From Deltaproteobacteria bacterium (GTDB taxonomy: Bacteria > Desulfobacterota_B > Binatia > UBA9968): 15,881 nt of DNA. A program made the position numbers and the translations under genes. Shown piece by piece: positions 8,313 through 14,579 of the stretch; position 1 is the stretch's first letter, and each line of letters opens with the position of its first letter. The notes under the pieces were generated by a model. It worked only from the letters and a program-made list of their open reading frames with translations, was not told the origin of the DNA and ran no database searches. Where the stretch lies: the NCBI GenBank assembly GCA_027297485.1, contig JAPUHZ010000261.1, positions 1-15,881 of the forward strand. The letters run 5' to 3'.

Positions 8313-8409
8313 AGCGACCCTGCCGGGACTTGCTAGGATGAAGCTTCCGGAATTCCCTTCGGTCAGCTCCGGCTTTCATCCGGAGCAAGCCCTCGGCGGG
8401 TACCCCGCT
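8313..8409. repeat. Large imperfect inverted repeat (about 40-nt arms)
   Basis: The left arm (8313-8351) and right arm (8368-8409) are imperfect reverse complements around a 16-nt loop. The best-paired part is gggacttgctaggatgaagc on the left against gctttcatccggagcaagcc on the right. It resembles a REP/BIME-like or miniature element in an intergenic region, but I do not recognise the family and see no other copy in the window. The rest of 8117-8554 holds no gene I can support. It must also carry the promoters of the two divergent transcripts. Confidence 0.6.
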
Positions 8410-8498
8410 GCTTCGTCCATGTTGCGCTCAGGAAGCCCACTCAGCCCACTTCCCACCTTATGGCCATAATTTTAGAGAGAGCAAGTAACAACGAGCAA

Positions 8499-8526
8499 TT
8501 GCATTAAGGCATGCGACTATTATAGA
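8499..8526 (+). promoter_or_regulatory. Weak candidate sigma70-type promoter
   Basis: TTGCAT (8499-8504), a 16-nt spacer and TATAGA (8521-8526) lie just upstream of the Pht5-like gene, whose ribosome site GGGGGGA starts near 8541. The -35 box matches only 3 of 6 consensus bases, so this is tentative. Confidence 0.25.
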
Positions 8527-8554
8527 AGGATTCAGTTCTACGGGGGGATAAAAA

Positions 8555-9553
8555 ATGGGGAATTATAGCGTTACCCTGGCGTGTCGGAACTATGATCGAA
8601 CTCAGGCTCTCCTCCGGGGTCTCGTTAAGGTCGACGGGCTTGATCTTCAAGTCCTGGAGAAGGACGACGTGGCCGGCATGTTTACGGAATTTTACCACGG
8701 GGAGTTCGATGTCTCCGAGTTCTCCCTTGCCGAGCTTGTTTATTCTATCTCAAGGGGTCGGGAGGAGTTTGTCGGCATCCCGGTGTTTCCGGCGCGTGTA
8801 TTTCGGCATAGTTTCGTTTTTTGCAACACTGCTTCGGGTATCCAGGGGCCGGACTCGCTCGAAGGGAAGAAAATCGGCTTTCCCCGTGTGGTGCAGACTG
8901 CTTGTATTTGGATTCGGGGCATGCTCGTCAGCGAATATAAAGTACCGGCGAAAAAAGTCGACTGGTATTTCTTATCAGCGCAGCATTGGGACGATAAAGA
9001 TCATGAGGACGAGATTAAGACGCGGGACGGCTCGGAGATTCATTGGCTTGAGAGAAGGGGAGAAGATCCCGCAGAGAGTGCAGCGCTGGCTTTGAAGGAG
9101 GGAAAGATCGATGTCCTTGGCGCAACTCGAGTTCCGAAGTTCTATGGCGAGGGGATCAAAAGACTATTTGTCAATTATCGGGATGCCGAAGCCTCTTACT
9201 TTAAACAGACGGGCATATTTCCCATTATGCATGTCCTGACGGCGCGAAAGGCGGCGGTGGACCGTGATCCGGATCTGCCGGTTAAACTTTTTGAGGTCTT
9301 TTCGAGGGCCAGGAAGTGGGCCCACGATTGGATTCGAATGAACCCGAGCATCCGTCTGGTGTGGAAGAACCACTATTTGGAGGAGGAAAGGGAAATTTTC
9401 CAGGGAGATCCGTGGGTTTACGGCCTGCAAAAAAACCGCCACGTTATTAGCCAGTTTCTGGACTACTGTTACGACCTCGGTGTGAGTGAAAAAAAAATAA
9501 GTCCGGAGGATCTCTTTGCCCCGAACACTTGGGAGCTTACGGATGAGTCTTAA
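8555..9553 (+). CDS. 4,5-dihydroxyphthalate decarboxylase-like / NMT1-type protein
   Basis: This is a 332-residue protein of the group commonly annotated as 4,5-dihydroxyphthalate decarboxylase (Pht5-like), which shares the periplasmic-binding-protein type II fold with NMT1/THI5-like proteins. Recognisable features are FYHGEFDVSEFSLAEL (residues 46-61), GIPVFPARVFRHSFVF (74-89), SLEGKKIGFP (101-110), IWIRGML (118-124) and TGIFPIMH. There is no signal peptide, so it should be cytoplasmic. A strong GGGGGGA ribosome site lies about 8 nt before the ATG. It is followed after 43 bp by a 2-hydroxyacid dehydrogenase on the same strand, and the two are probably one transcript. No other phthalate genes are present, and most relatives have never been assayed. 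The reaction, possibly decarboxylation of an aromatic acid or simple ligand binding, is therefore uncertain while the family call is firm. Confidence 0.8.
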   Translation: MGNYSVTLACRNYDRTQALLRGLVKVDGLDLQVLEKDDVAGMFTEFYHGEFDVSEFSLAELVYSISRGREEFVGIPVFPARVFRHSFVFCNTASGIQGPDSLEGKKIGFPRVVQTACIWIRGMLVSEYKVPAKKVDWYFLSAQHWDDKDHEDEIKTRDGSEIHWLERRGEDPAESAALALKEGKIDVLGATRVPKFYGEGIKRLFVNYRDAEASYFKQTGIFPIMHVLTARKAAVDRDPDLPVKLFEVFSRARKWAHDWIRMNPSIRLVWKNHYLEEEREIFQGDPWVYGLQKNRHVISQFLDYCYDLGVSEKKISPEDLFAPNTWELTDES

Positions 9554-9596
9554 TCATGAACTGCTTAGTAAGCTGTTATAGAGAGGAGCAGATGCG

Positions 9597-10679
9597 ATGG
9601 AATCAGCCAAGATTTTTATTTTTGCGCCCGCGGACACAGAGGGAACCACACACAAGAAGATGGAAGAACGGAGTTGTGAGCTGGTTCTCGGCGAGGCCTC
9701 GTGGGACACTCCTCAGGGAAACAATGAGGCCGAGATGGCCCGAATGGCCAGAGGAGCCGACGCCCTGATAGGAACCTCCATCCGGAGCTCACCCATCTCC
9801 AAGAAAATCATGCAGAGTTCCGACAAACTTCGCATCGTTGCCAAGTACACCATCGGCGTGGATGACGTGGACGTTGAGGCGGCAACGGAGATGGGGATTC
9901 TGGTTACCCACTGCCCTACGGAGTCCAATTGGGGAGGCGTGGCCGAAGGTACCGTCGGGGCCATGCTGACCCTATTGAAAAAATCCCGGGAGAGAGACCG
10001 CCACCTGAAAGAAGGCGCCCGCTGGAGAGATATGCGGCTTCAGGGCAGCTATGTGGGTTCCCGAGCGGACGGTTATCAAGGGATCACGATCGGCCTGATC
10101 GGTATCGGTCGCGTGGGAGGGCGCGTGGCTACCCTTATGCGACCGTGGAACGCTAGAATTCTCGCCTGTGACCCTTACGTTCCCGACTCCAGATTCGAAG
10201 AACTCGGCGTCAAGAAGGTGGACTTAAACAGTCTGCTTAGGGAATCAGACGTTGTTAGTCTCCATGTCGTCCTGACCAAGGAGACCCGACATATGATCGG
10301 TGCCGAGCAACTGGCCATGATGAAGCCCACCGCCATTCTTATCAATACCTCCCGGGGTTTCTGCGTGGACGAGGGCGCGCTTGTTGAAGCGCTCAGGAAC
10401 GACAAGATTGCCGCAGCGGCCCTGGACGTTTTCGCGTACGAGCCTCTGGCGCTGGAAAGCCCACTGCGAATATTAGGAGATAAAGTTCTGCTATCCCCAC
10501 ATATGATTTCTTCCAATGTGGGGAGCGGTTTAAAGCCTGGTATCCTTTGGGCGACGGAGTCGGTGTTCAAGGCCTTGCAAGGCGAGGTGCCCGACAATGT
10601 CTACAACAAAGAGGTGATCTCGCAGTGGGAGAGACGCTATGGTGGAAAGAGTGTGTGGAAGAGAGAAGGTCAAAAATGA
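9597..10679 (+). CDS. D-isomer-specific 2-hydroxyacid dehydrogenase (NAD-dependent)
   Basis: This 360-residue enzyme of the PGDH/D-lactate dehydrogenase superfamily interconverts a 2-oxoacid and a D-2-hydroxyacid. The Rossmann motif is GLIGIGRVGG (residues 166-175; G169, G171, G174), with Asp192 (ACDPY) at the end of the second strand, favouring NAD over NADP. The catalytic triad is complete: Arg253 (INTSRGFCVDEGAL), Glu282 (DVFAYEPL) and His302 (LLSPHMISSN). Glycine-rich KYTIGVDDVDVEAA is the substrate-domain signature. The ATG at 9597 has GAGAGGAG about 5 nt upstream; an ATG at 9592 is out of frame. It has no C-terminal ACT domain, so it is not a regulated long-form PGDH. It probably works with the preceding Pht5-like gene in breakdown of a small acid. 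The stop is 38 bp before a palindromic element. Confidence 0.92.
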   Translation: MESAKIFIFAPADTEGTTHKKMEERSCELVLGEASWDTPQGNNEAEMARMARGADALIGTSIRSSPISKKIMQSSDKLRIVAKYTIGVDDVDVEAATEMGILVTHCPTESNWGGVAEGTVGAMLTLLKKSRERDRHLKEGARWRDMRLQGSYVGSRADGYQGITIGLIGIGRVGGRVATLMRPWNARILACDPYVPDSRFEELGVKKVDLNSLLRESDVVSLHVVLTKETRHMIGAEQLAMMKPTAILINTSRGFCVDEGALVEALRNDKIAAAALDVFAYEPLALESPLRILGDKVLLSPHMISSNVGSGLKPGILWATESVFKALQGEVPDNVYNKEVISQWERRYGGKSVWKREGQK

Positions 10680-10717
10680 AATACGAGGGGGTTAGGCCTG
10701 AGAAATGATATTTTCGC

Positions 10718-10901
10718 TAATACAAACGCAGTAAGTAAGTTTACATTTCCTCGGTGGAAGGAGCCTTGAGACCGAGGGAAATGGGGGTGATTATTCCTAC
10801 CGTTTGGGTCTGCACCAAGCCTCACGTTCGGTTCCCTCGTCCTTCAGTCTCCTTCCCTTCGGAATAGCCTCAATGTAACAAATTTAAATACGTTTGTATT
10901 A
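10718..10901. mobile_element. MITE-like 184-bp palindromic element
   Basis: The element starts with taatacaaacg (10718-10728) and ends with its exact reverse complement cgtttgtatta (10891-10901). A second matched block, ttacatt (10741-10747) and aatgtaa (10872-10878), sits exactly 23 nt in from each end. Further in, the arms remain imperfectly complementary (ccgaagggaaggag and related words), so the whole unit is a long degenerate palindrome. The left half also forms its own hairpin, cctcggt/accgagg (10749-10755 with 10771-10777). TA occurs at both termini, as for Tc1/mariner/IS630-type targets. It has no coding capacity. This fits a miniature inverted-repeat element. It sits just after the dehydrogenase gene and could also act as a transcription barrier. 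The parent transposase is not known to me. Confidence 0.72.
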
Positions 10902-10954
10902 AATCGCTAGTATCAGACCCGGTCCCCCTTGTTGCACACGCGCCGTAGAAAAGA

Positions 10955-10982
10955 TTGACTTGACAGCTGATTGTCATATAGA
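10955..10982 (+). promoter_or_regulatory. Candidate sigma70 promoter with an operator-like palindrome in the spacer
   Basis: TTGACT (10955-10960), a 16-nt spacer and TATAGA (10977-10982) lie about 50 nt upstream of the GTG start of the small membrane-anchored protein. The spacer is itself the inverted repeat tgaca-N6-tgtca (10961-10976), a position where a repressor would block polymerase. The hexamers are seen directly; the function is inferred. Confidence 0.45.
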
Positions 10983-11034
10983 AAGGATAGGTTCTGGAGA
11001 TCAGGCTCAATAAGCTGGGAGAAATGGAGCAAAA

Positions 11035-11460
11035 GTGAAGATTGGGGTTTTGACCTTTTTGATAGGGATCGCTGTCGGGGTCGGCGGCACGATCTTAGGG
11101 CCAGATTTCATCGACCCTTATCTCCCCGAGGCCCTCCGTGCAGAGAAAATGGAAATAGAGGGGACTGTGGTGACCAAGCGGCGGGAAGGCAATTGGGTCC
11201 TCCTGATGGTTCGAACCCCCGAGGGAGCCATCCTTATCACTTTCAAGCAAAAGGCGGTGGAGATCGATCTTCTCGCTGCGGAAGGAGATAAGTTAACGCT
11301 GAAGATTAAGCAATATAAGCCTTTTCTGGAAGATCCGGTCGTCACACGTGTGAGAAAACAGGAGCCCACGGAGCAGCCCGAAGGCGCGGAGCCTTCACCT
11401 CCCGTCCCTTCGGAGGAAGGGGCTTCGAAGACTAGCCCCACGACGACGGAGACTCCATAA
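11035..11460 (+). CDS. Small membrane-anchored protein of unknown function
   Basis: The gene starts with GTG and has a GGAG ribosome site about 8 nt upstream. The 141-residue product has one N-terminal hydrophobic segment (GVLTFLIGIAVGVGGTIL, residues 4-21) that is a signal anchor or uncleaved signal peptide, so the rest is probably outside the cytoplasmic membrane. Residues about 40-105 are beta-rich (IEGTVVTKRREGNWVLLMV, then ILITFKQKAVEIDLL, then GDKLTLKIKQYKPF) and look like a small OB- or SH3-type barrel. The last 35 residues are Pro/Glu/Ser/Thr-rich and surely disordered. I recall similar uncharacterised proteins in environmental genomes but cannot name a family. It stands alone on its strand after the MITE-like element and has a candidate promoter, so it may be its own transcription unit. 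Confidence 0.75.
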   Translation: MKIGVLTFLIGIAVGVGGTILGPDFIDPYLPEALRAEKMEIEGTVVTKRREGNWVLLMVRTPEGAILITFKQKAVEIDLLAAEGDKLTLKIKQYKPFLEDPVVTRVRKQEPTEQPEGAEPSPPVPSEEGASKTSPTTTETP

Positions 11461-11581
11461 AGAAAAGGGGCGAACTTTCCTTCACTTGCTCCTCCCCCGA
11501 CTGTCCCACACATGATGTCTTCAACTCATTTCTAAGGGGGTAATATGCGAAATAAGAGTTCGCTATTGTCGTTTCTCCCAA

Positions 11582-11734
11582 ATGACCGTGACGCGAGACG
11601 GCATGTATGTTATTGACAGTACAACGGGTAGAATTAAAGTCATTCGCGCTCTTCTTAACAAATGGGAATCGGGTACGACAGTGGTGGATTGGAAAACAAA
11701 TTATACCGAGCTAAAAGTCTACAAAACAAAATAA
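11582..11734 (+). CDS. Possible 50-residue protein or gene remnant before the cupin
   Basis: The frame runs from ATG to TAA, ends 28 bp before the cupin ATG, and gives a balanced beta-rich peptide (MYVIDSTTGRIKVIRALL, then TTVVDWKTNYTELKVY) that looks like real protein. The ATG at 11582 has no ribosome site. A good site (AAGGGGG) instead precedes an ATG at 11545 in another frame, which encodes only MRNKSSLLSFLPNDRDARRH plus three residues. A frameshift joining the two frames is plausible, which would make this the decayed end of a small gene. I recognise no family. The rest of 11461-11762 holds nothing else I can support. Confidence 0.35.
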   Translation: MTVTRDGMYVIDSTTGRIKVIRALLNKWESGTTVVDWKTNYTELKVYKTK

Positions 11735-11762
11735 AACCAACCTTAGTTGAAAGGAGGAGGCC

Positions 11763-12197
11763 ATGGAGTTCCTGGATGTTAATGAGGTGCTCAAGGATAT
11801 ACGAGAAAAAATAGGGGAAGGCAGAAGGCTTAACCTGTTTAAGAGACCCAACCTGCATACTTGGTTGTTATATTTTCCTCCGGGTGATGTGCAAAGGATG
11901 CATAACCACCCCTCGGACCGCACTTACTTTGTAGTTACCGGGCGAGGAATCATGAGGGGGCCCAATCAAAAAGAAGACCTCTCTCCTGGAAAAATTGTCC
12001 AAATTCCAGCTGGTGAATATTACGAGGGATCAAACCCCTATGACGAGCCTATGGTTCTGTTGGGAAATAGCCACAAGCCGACAGCCGAAGACGTTGCTAT
12101 GGTAGGGGGAATGCGTTCTGAGATTGATAAGGGCACTGGGAAGAAAATTGCCTACCAGCATGGCGGGGGTAGAGACACCGGGAAGGTCGTTGAGTAA
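11763..12197 (+). CDS. Cupin-domain protein
   Basis: This is a 144-residue single-domain cupin (beta-barrel). An excellent ribosome site (AAGGAGGAGG) ends a few bases before the ATG. Motif 1 is GDVQRMHNHPSDRTYFVVTG (residues 41-60), with His47 and His49; the usual metal-binding Glu about four residues later is Arg or Thr here (R53/T54). Motif 2 is PGKIVQIPAGEYYEGSN (residues 75-91): the PxG and Asn91 are kept, but the usual His is Tyr87. Two of the four normal metal ligands are therefore missing, so it may bind metal in another way, bind a small molecule, or be non-catalytic. Cupins of this HxHPSD type often sit with organic-acid genes. The reaction is unknown. It is the last gene before a 900-bp stretch rich in repeats. 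Confidence 0.85.
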   Translation: MEFLDVNEVLKDIREKIGEGRRLNLFKRPNLHTWLLYFPPGDVQRMHNHPSDRTYFVVTGRGIMRGPNQKEDLSPGKIVQIPAGEYYEGSNPYDEPMVLLGNSHKPTAEDVAMVGGMRSEIDKGTGKKIAYQHGGGRDTGKVVE

Positions 12198-12394
12198 ACA
12201 ACCCTTTGAGGGGAATTTGCCTCGTGTGGGAGGGGAGTCAGACTTCGACGACTCGACTATTTAGAGGAAAGTAGAGATATAGAAGTCAGACACCTGAGCT
12301 CCCGCGTTTCCATCCAGTATGCTCAATAGTTAATGTCAAGGACCATCGCAACTAGCGAAACGATTTGCACCAAGCGGTGCCGATTGTTAGGGAT
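12198..12394. other. Intergenic DNA with small hairpins, left of the RAYT remnant
   Basis: No gene is seen. Two short inverted repeats occur: gagtc/gactc near 12235-12255, and a compact gcacc-aagc-ggtgc hairpin at 12367-12380, only 15 nt before the left inverted repeat of the deleted RAYT element. The word agtcagac occurs twice about 50 nt apart. IS200/RAYT elements use subterminal hairpins, so the second hairpin may belong to the element. A frame open on the plus strand from 12333 to 12614 is a shadow of the transposase remnant. Confidence 0.4.
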
Positions 12395-12693
12395 AGGGGG
12401 ACGTCGCAACTTTTATAACCTAATAGCTACCGCTCCAGCATCCGTTGCCAGTATTTTGCCTGTTGCCGTCCGTGCTCGGCCACTCGACACACTCCCTCCG
12501 GTCGGATCCCAACCGCTCGCGCTGCCGGCGTCCCACTCTGCCCTAACCACTCAATCCGTGATTATCACGAAAGAGCTTGTGCCGCTCGATGCCACGTGCC
12601 ATGACGCGCTGTAAGACGCCCGGCGCATCCAAACGAGGTCCTCGTGGCATAAATCAACTCGATATCAAAGATTAATAAAGTTGCAACGTCTCC
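12395..12693. mobile_element. Internally deleted RAYT element with terminal inverted repeats
   Basis: The left end is aggggg acgtcgcaac ttttataa (12395-12418). The right end, ttaataaagttgcaacgtct followed by cct (12671-12693), reads as its imperfect reverse complement with the shared core acgt-gcaactt. Between them, on the minus strand, lies a transposase reduced to its two ends. The whole unit is about 300 bp, the size of a miniature element. The repeats and the coding remnant are seen directly; that they form one mobile unit is inferred. Confidence 0.65.
12427..12650 (-). pseudogene. REP-associated tyrosine transposase (RAYT, IS200-like), ends only
   Basis: From the ATG at 12648-12650 the minus strand reads MPRGPRLDAPGVLQRVMARG then IERHKLFRDN. 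This is the N-terminus of RAYT/Y1-type transposases, including the start of the GIER-x-x-x-F block. About 30 codons in, the sequence jumps, one frame over, to the C-terminal domain of the same family (ARAVGIRPEGVCRVAEHGR, then WQRMLER) and stops at 12427-12429. The middle, with the HUH pair and catalytic Tyr (roughly 150-250 residues), has been deleted. It cannot be an active enzyme. The N- and C-terminal pieces are in the correct order and close together, which points to one clean internal deletion plus a frame change. Inverted repeats flank it at 12395-12418 and 12671-12693. Confidence 0.78.
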
Positions 12694-12715
12694 TAAATTT
12701 ATAAAGGCTTCGGCG

Positions 12716-12820
12716 CTTCGGGAATTCCTGAAAGCCGGAAGTCCTTCGTCGTTGTGGAATTAGCCAGCAAAGAGGTATAGTTCGAGATCGTTCCGCAGCT
12801 GGGTTAGAAAGCAGGGAAGT
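12716..12820. repeat. Repeat A, copy 1
   Basis: This aligns without gaps over 105 nt to copy 2 at 14439-14543, about 80 of 105 identical by hand count. Shared words are gaaagccggaagtc, gcaaagag and gggttagaaagcag. It starts with a near-palindrome (ttcgggaattcctgaa). It lies just right of the RAYT remnant. Read as protein, both copies give IPESRKSF near the start and a shared TAG (ggttag), but this copy has an extra stop. It may be decayed coding DNA or a non-coding repeat. Confidence 0.7.
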
Positions 12821-12952
12821 CAAGAGCAACTAATTTATCGCATAGTTGAGCAGTCATGGAATTATCCATAATGACGAAGGTAAAGGAACACGATTACGGG
12901 CCACGAGCACGAACATGATCACGTAAGTAAATTCCCGGGGGGTTATCTGAAA

Positions 12953-13019
12953 GATGGGTAATACCCGGCACTTTTTAACGGGCATCGGATAGGCTATTCA
13001 GGCTACCGGTGTTTTTTTT
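12953..13019. repeat. Repeat B, copy 1
   Basis: This aligns to copy 2 at 15739-15803 over about 65 nt with one gap. Shared words are gggtaat, cgg-act, ttaa and tcggataggc. It ends in a run of eight T (13012-13019), but the hairpin that is intact in copy 2 is degraded here. The gap between repeat A copy 1 and this repeat (12821-12952) holds no gene I recognise. The stretch 13020-13095 contains caagacctgaccc (about 13082-13094) close to the MFS start. Confidence 0.6.
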
Positions 13020-13095
13020 GGGTTGGCGCAAAGGTTAAAAACAAAGACCTGGGCTCTATGTTTGCGATGATTTACAAGAACCAAGACCTGACCCT

Positions 13096-14403
13096 GTGAC
13101 GTTATTCTTTCAACCTGAGAAAAGGATCGAGTCGTTGTTCAGCAAACTAACAAAACTATTCTTCGGCTGGCGCATGGTCGCCGTATCCTCGGCCTTGCGA
13201 ACGCTCGGCAGCGGGTTGCACAGCTTCGGTTTCACCGTCTTCTTCCTACCACTCAGCCAGGATTTGGGACTCAACCGCACGGCCACCTCTCTTGTCTTTT
13301 CGCTGGCGCGCGCCGAAAGCGCCGTCACAGGTCCCATCGTAGGCCATTTGCTTGACCGATACGGCCCCCGCCCGATCATGCAGGCGGCCGTTCTGTTGAT
13401 GGGCATCGGATACCTGCTGTTGTCCACCGTCCATACTTACACCACCTTCCTGATCGTTTATCTCGGCGTCATCTCGTTGGCTCATGCCGCTGGCTTCATG
13501 CACGCGCCGATGGTGCTCGTGAGCAACTGGTTTATTCGCAGGCGCGCCCGGGCCATTACCGTCAACAGCGCAGCCTTCAGCTTCGGAGGAGTGCTCATAG
13601 CGCCACTTCTCAGCATCGTCGTCATTAATTGGGGATGGCGTTGGGGGGCGGTATTCGCAGGGCTCTTGTTCCTGCTCATTGGCGTGCCTCTGAGCTTAAC
13701 GGTTCGCCGTTCTCCTGAAAGTATGGGTCTTTTGCCCGACGGCGAGACCCAGCCGAGACCACACACCGGGGAGACCCTCTCTAACGAAAGCCGGCGAGCC
13801 GAGGTGAATGTGACGGTGCGTCAGGCGGTACGGTCGTTCGCGTTTTGGTCGCTAGTGATCGCCGCCGGGATTCGCAATGCCTTGTACCACGGGATCGCAA
13901 CCCATTTTGTACCTCTCATGGTGTGGAAGGGGATGACCCAGCAACAGGCGGGCTTCATGCTAGGATTTTTTGCTTTTTTCGGCCTCACCTCCACGCTCCT
14001 CATCGGGTGGCTCGCCGACAAGACGAACAAGCCGCGCCTGCTCGCGTTCATATTGTTTACCGCCGCCGGAGCGATGCTGCTGCCGATTTTCGGAGACTCG
14101 GTGTGGCTGCTCTGGCTTTTCATCATTCTTTTCACACCCGTCGAAGCCACCTATCCTGTCGGCTGGGCACTCGTTGGCGATTTTTTTGGCCGGAAACACT
14201 TCGCCAAGATACGCGGTTATATGAGCTTTTTTTATGCGTGGGGCGGGTTTGTGGGTCCGGTTGTCGCCGGCGCGATTTATGATCGTTGGCAAACTTATGA
14301 ACCCTTGCTGTGGACTCTGATCGTGCTCTGTGCAGCATCCGGTTTTTTCTACGGCGTGCTTTCGAAATCCTGGGATAAAATTTACGATTTTCAATTCAAA
14401 TAA
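13096..14403 (+). CDS. MFS transporter, OFA/monocarboxylate-like
   Basis: This is a 435-residue carrier with 12 predicted helices. It resembles the oxalate/formate antiporter and monocarboxylate transporter branch of the MFS: GWRMVAVSSALR entering helix 1, LPLSQDLGLNRTATSLVFS after it, motif A as GHLLDRYGPRPIM (residues 83-95), the NWFIRRRARA loop, and PESMGLLPDG in the middle loop, a frequent OFA/MCT phrase. The start is not certain. GTG at 13096 has no ribosome site; TTG at 13135, with AAGGA 8 nt upstream, would give a product starting 13 residues later and still keeps all helices. A short monocarboxylate or hydroxyacid is a likely substrate, since a 2-hydroxyacid oxidase gene follows 176 bp downstream on the same strand. 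Repeat A lies between the two. Confidence 0.86.
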   Translation: MTLFFQPEKRIESLFSKLTKLFFGWRMVAVSSALRTLGSGLHSFGFTVFFLPLSQDLGLNRTATSLVFSLARAESAVTGPIVGHLLDRYGPRPIMQAAVLLMGIGYLLLSTVHTYTTFLIVYLGVISLAHAAGFMHAPMVLVSNWFIRRRARAITVNSAAFSFGGVLIAPLLSIVVINWGWRWGAVFAGLLFLLIGVPLSLTVRRSPESMGLLPDGETQPRPHTGETLSNESRRAEVNVTVRQAVRSFAFWSLVIAAGIRNALYHGIATHFVPLMVWKGMTQQQAGFMLGFFAFFGLTSTLLIGWLADKTNKPRLLAFILFTAAGAMLLPIFGDSVWLLWLFIILFTPVEATYPVGWALVGDFFGRKHFAKIRGYMSFFYAWGGFVGPVVAGAIYDRWQTYEPLLWTLIVLCAASGFFYGVLSKSWDKIYDFQFK

Positions 14404-14438
14404 AGCCCTCCGCCACCCTCTTTTAGCCTTTAGTCAGG

Positions 14439-14543
14439 TTTCGGAAATTCCCGAAAGCCGGAAGTCGTTCTTGGTTGTAGATAGAGCCGGCAAAGAGATA
14501 TATTATTGGCTCGTCTCTCGGATGGGTTAGAAAGCAGAGGAGT
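14439..14543. repeat. Repeat A, copy 2
   Basis: This is the ungapped partner of copy 1 at 12716-12820. In this copy the plus strand is open from upstream to the TAG at 14528-14530 (IPESRKSFLVVDRAGKEIYY near the middle). Several differences from copy 1 fall on third codon positions in the first half, which hints at a coding origin. It fills most of the gap between the MFS gene and the hydroxyacid oxidase and ends about 36 nt before the oxidase ATG, so it may also lie in that gene's leader. Confidence 0.7.
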
Positions 14544-14579
14544 AAAACAAAAAGAATTCATTCCCCACGAGAGGATTTC

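Noticed and set aside
8185..8469. Plus-strand open frame across the intergenic region
   Set aside because: It spans the large inverted repeat, shows no family pattern or ribosome site, and is probably open because of GC-rich composition.
10718..10901. Rho-independent terminator for the dehydrogenase gene
   Set aside because: The structure is 184 bp long with TIR-like exact ends and no T tract. A terminator role may be secondary but does not explain the symmetry.
12333..12614. Plus-strand 93-codon open frame as a gene
   Set aside because: It is low-complexity Ala/Thr/Leu-rich, lacks a ribosome site and lies antisense to the RAYT remnant, whose family motifs explain the openness.
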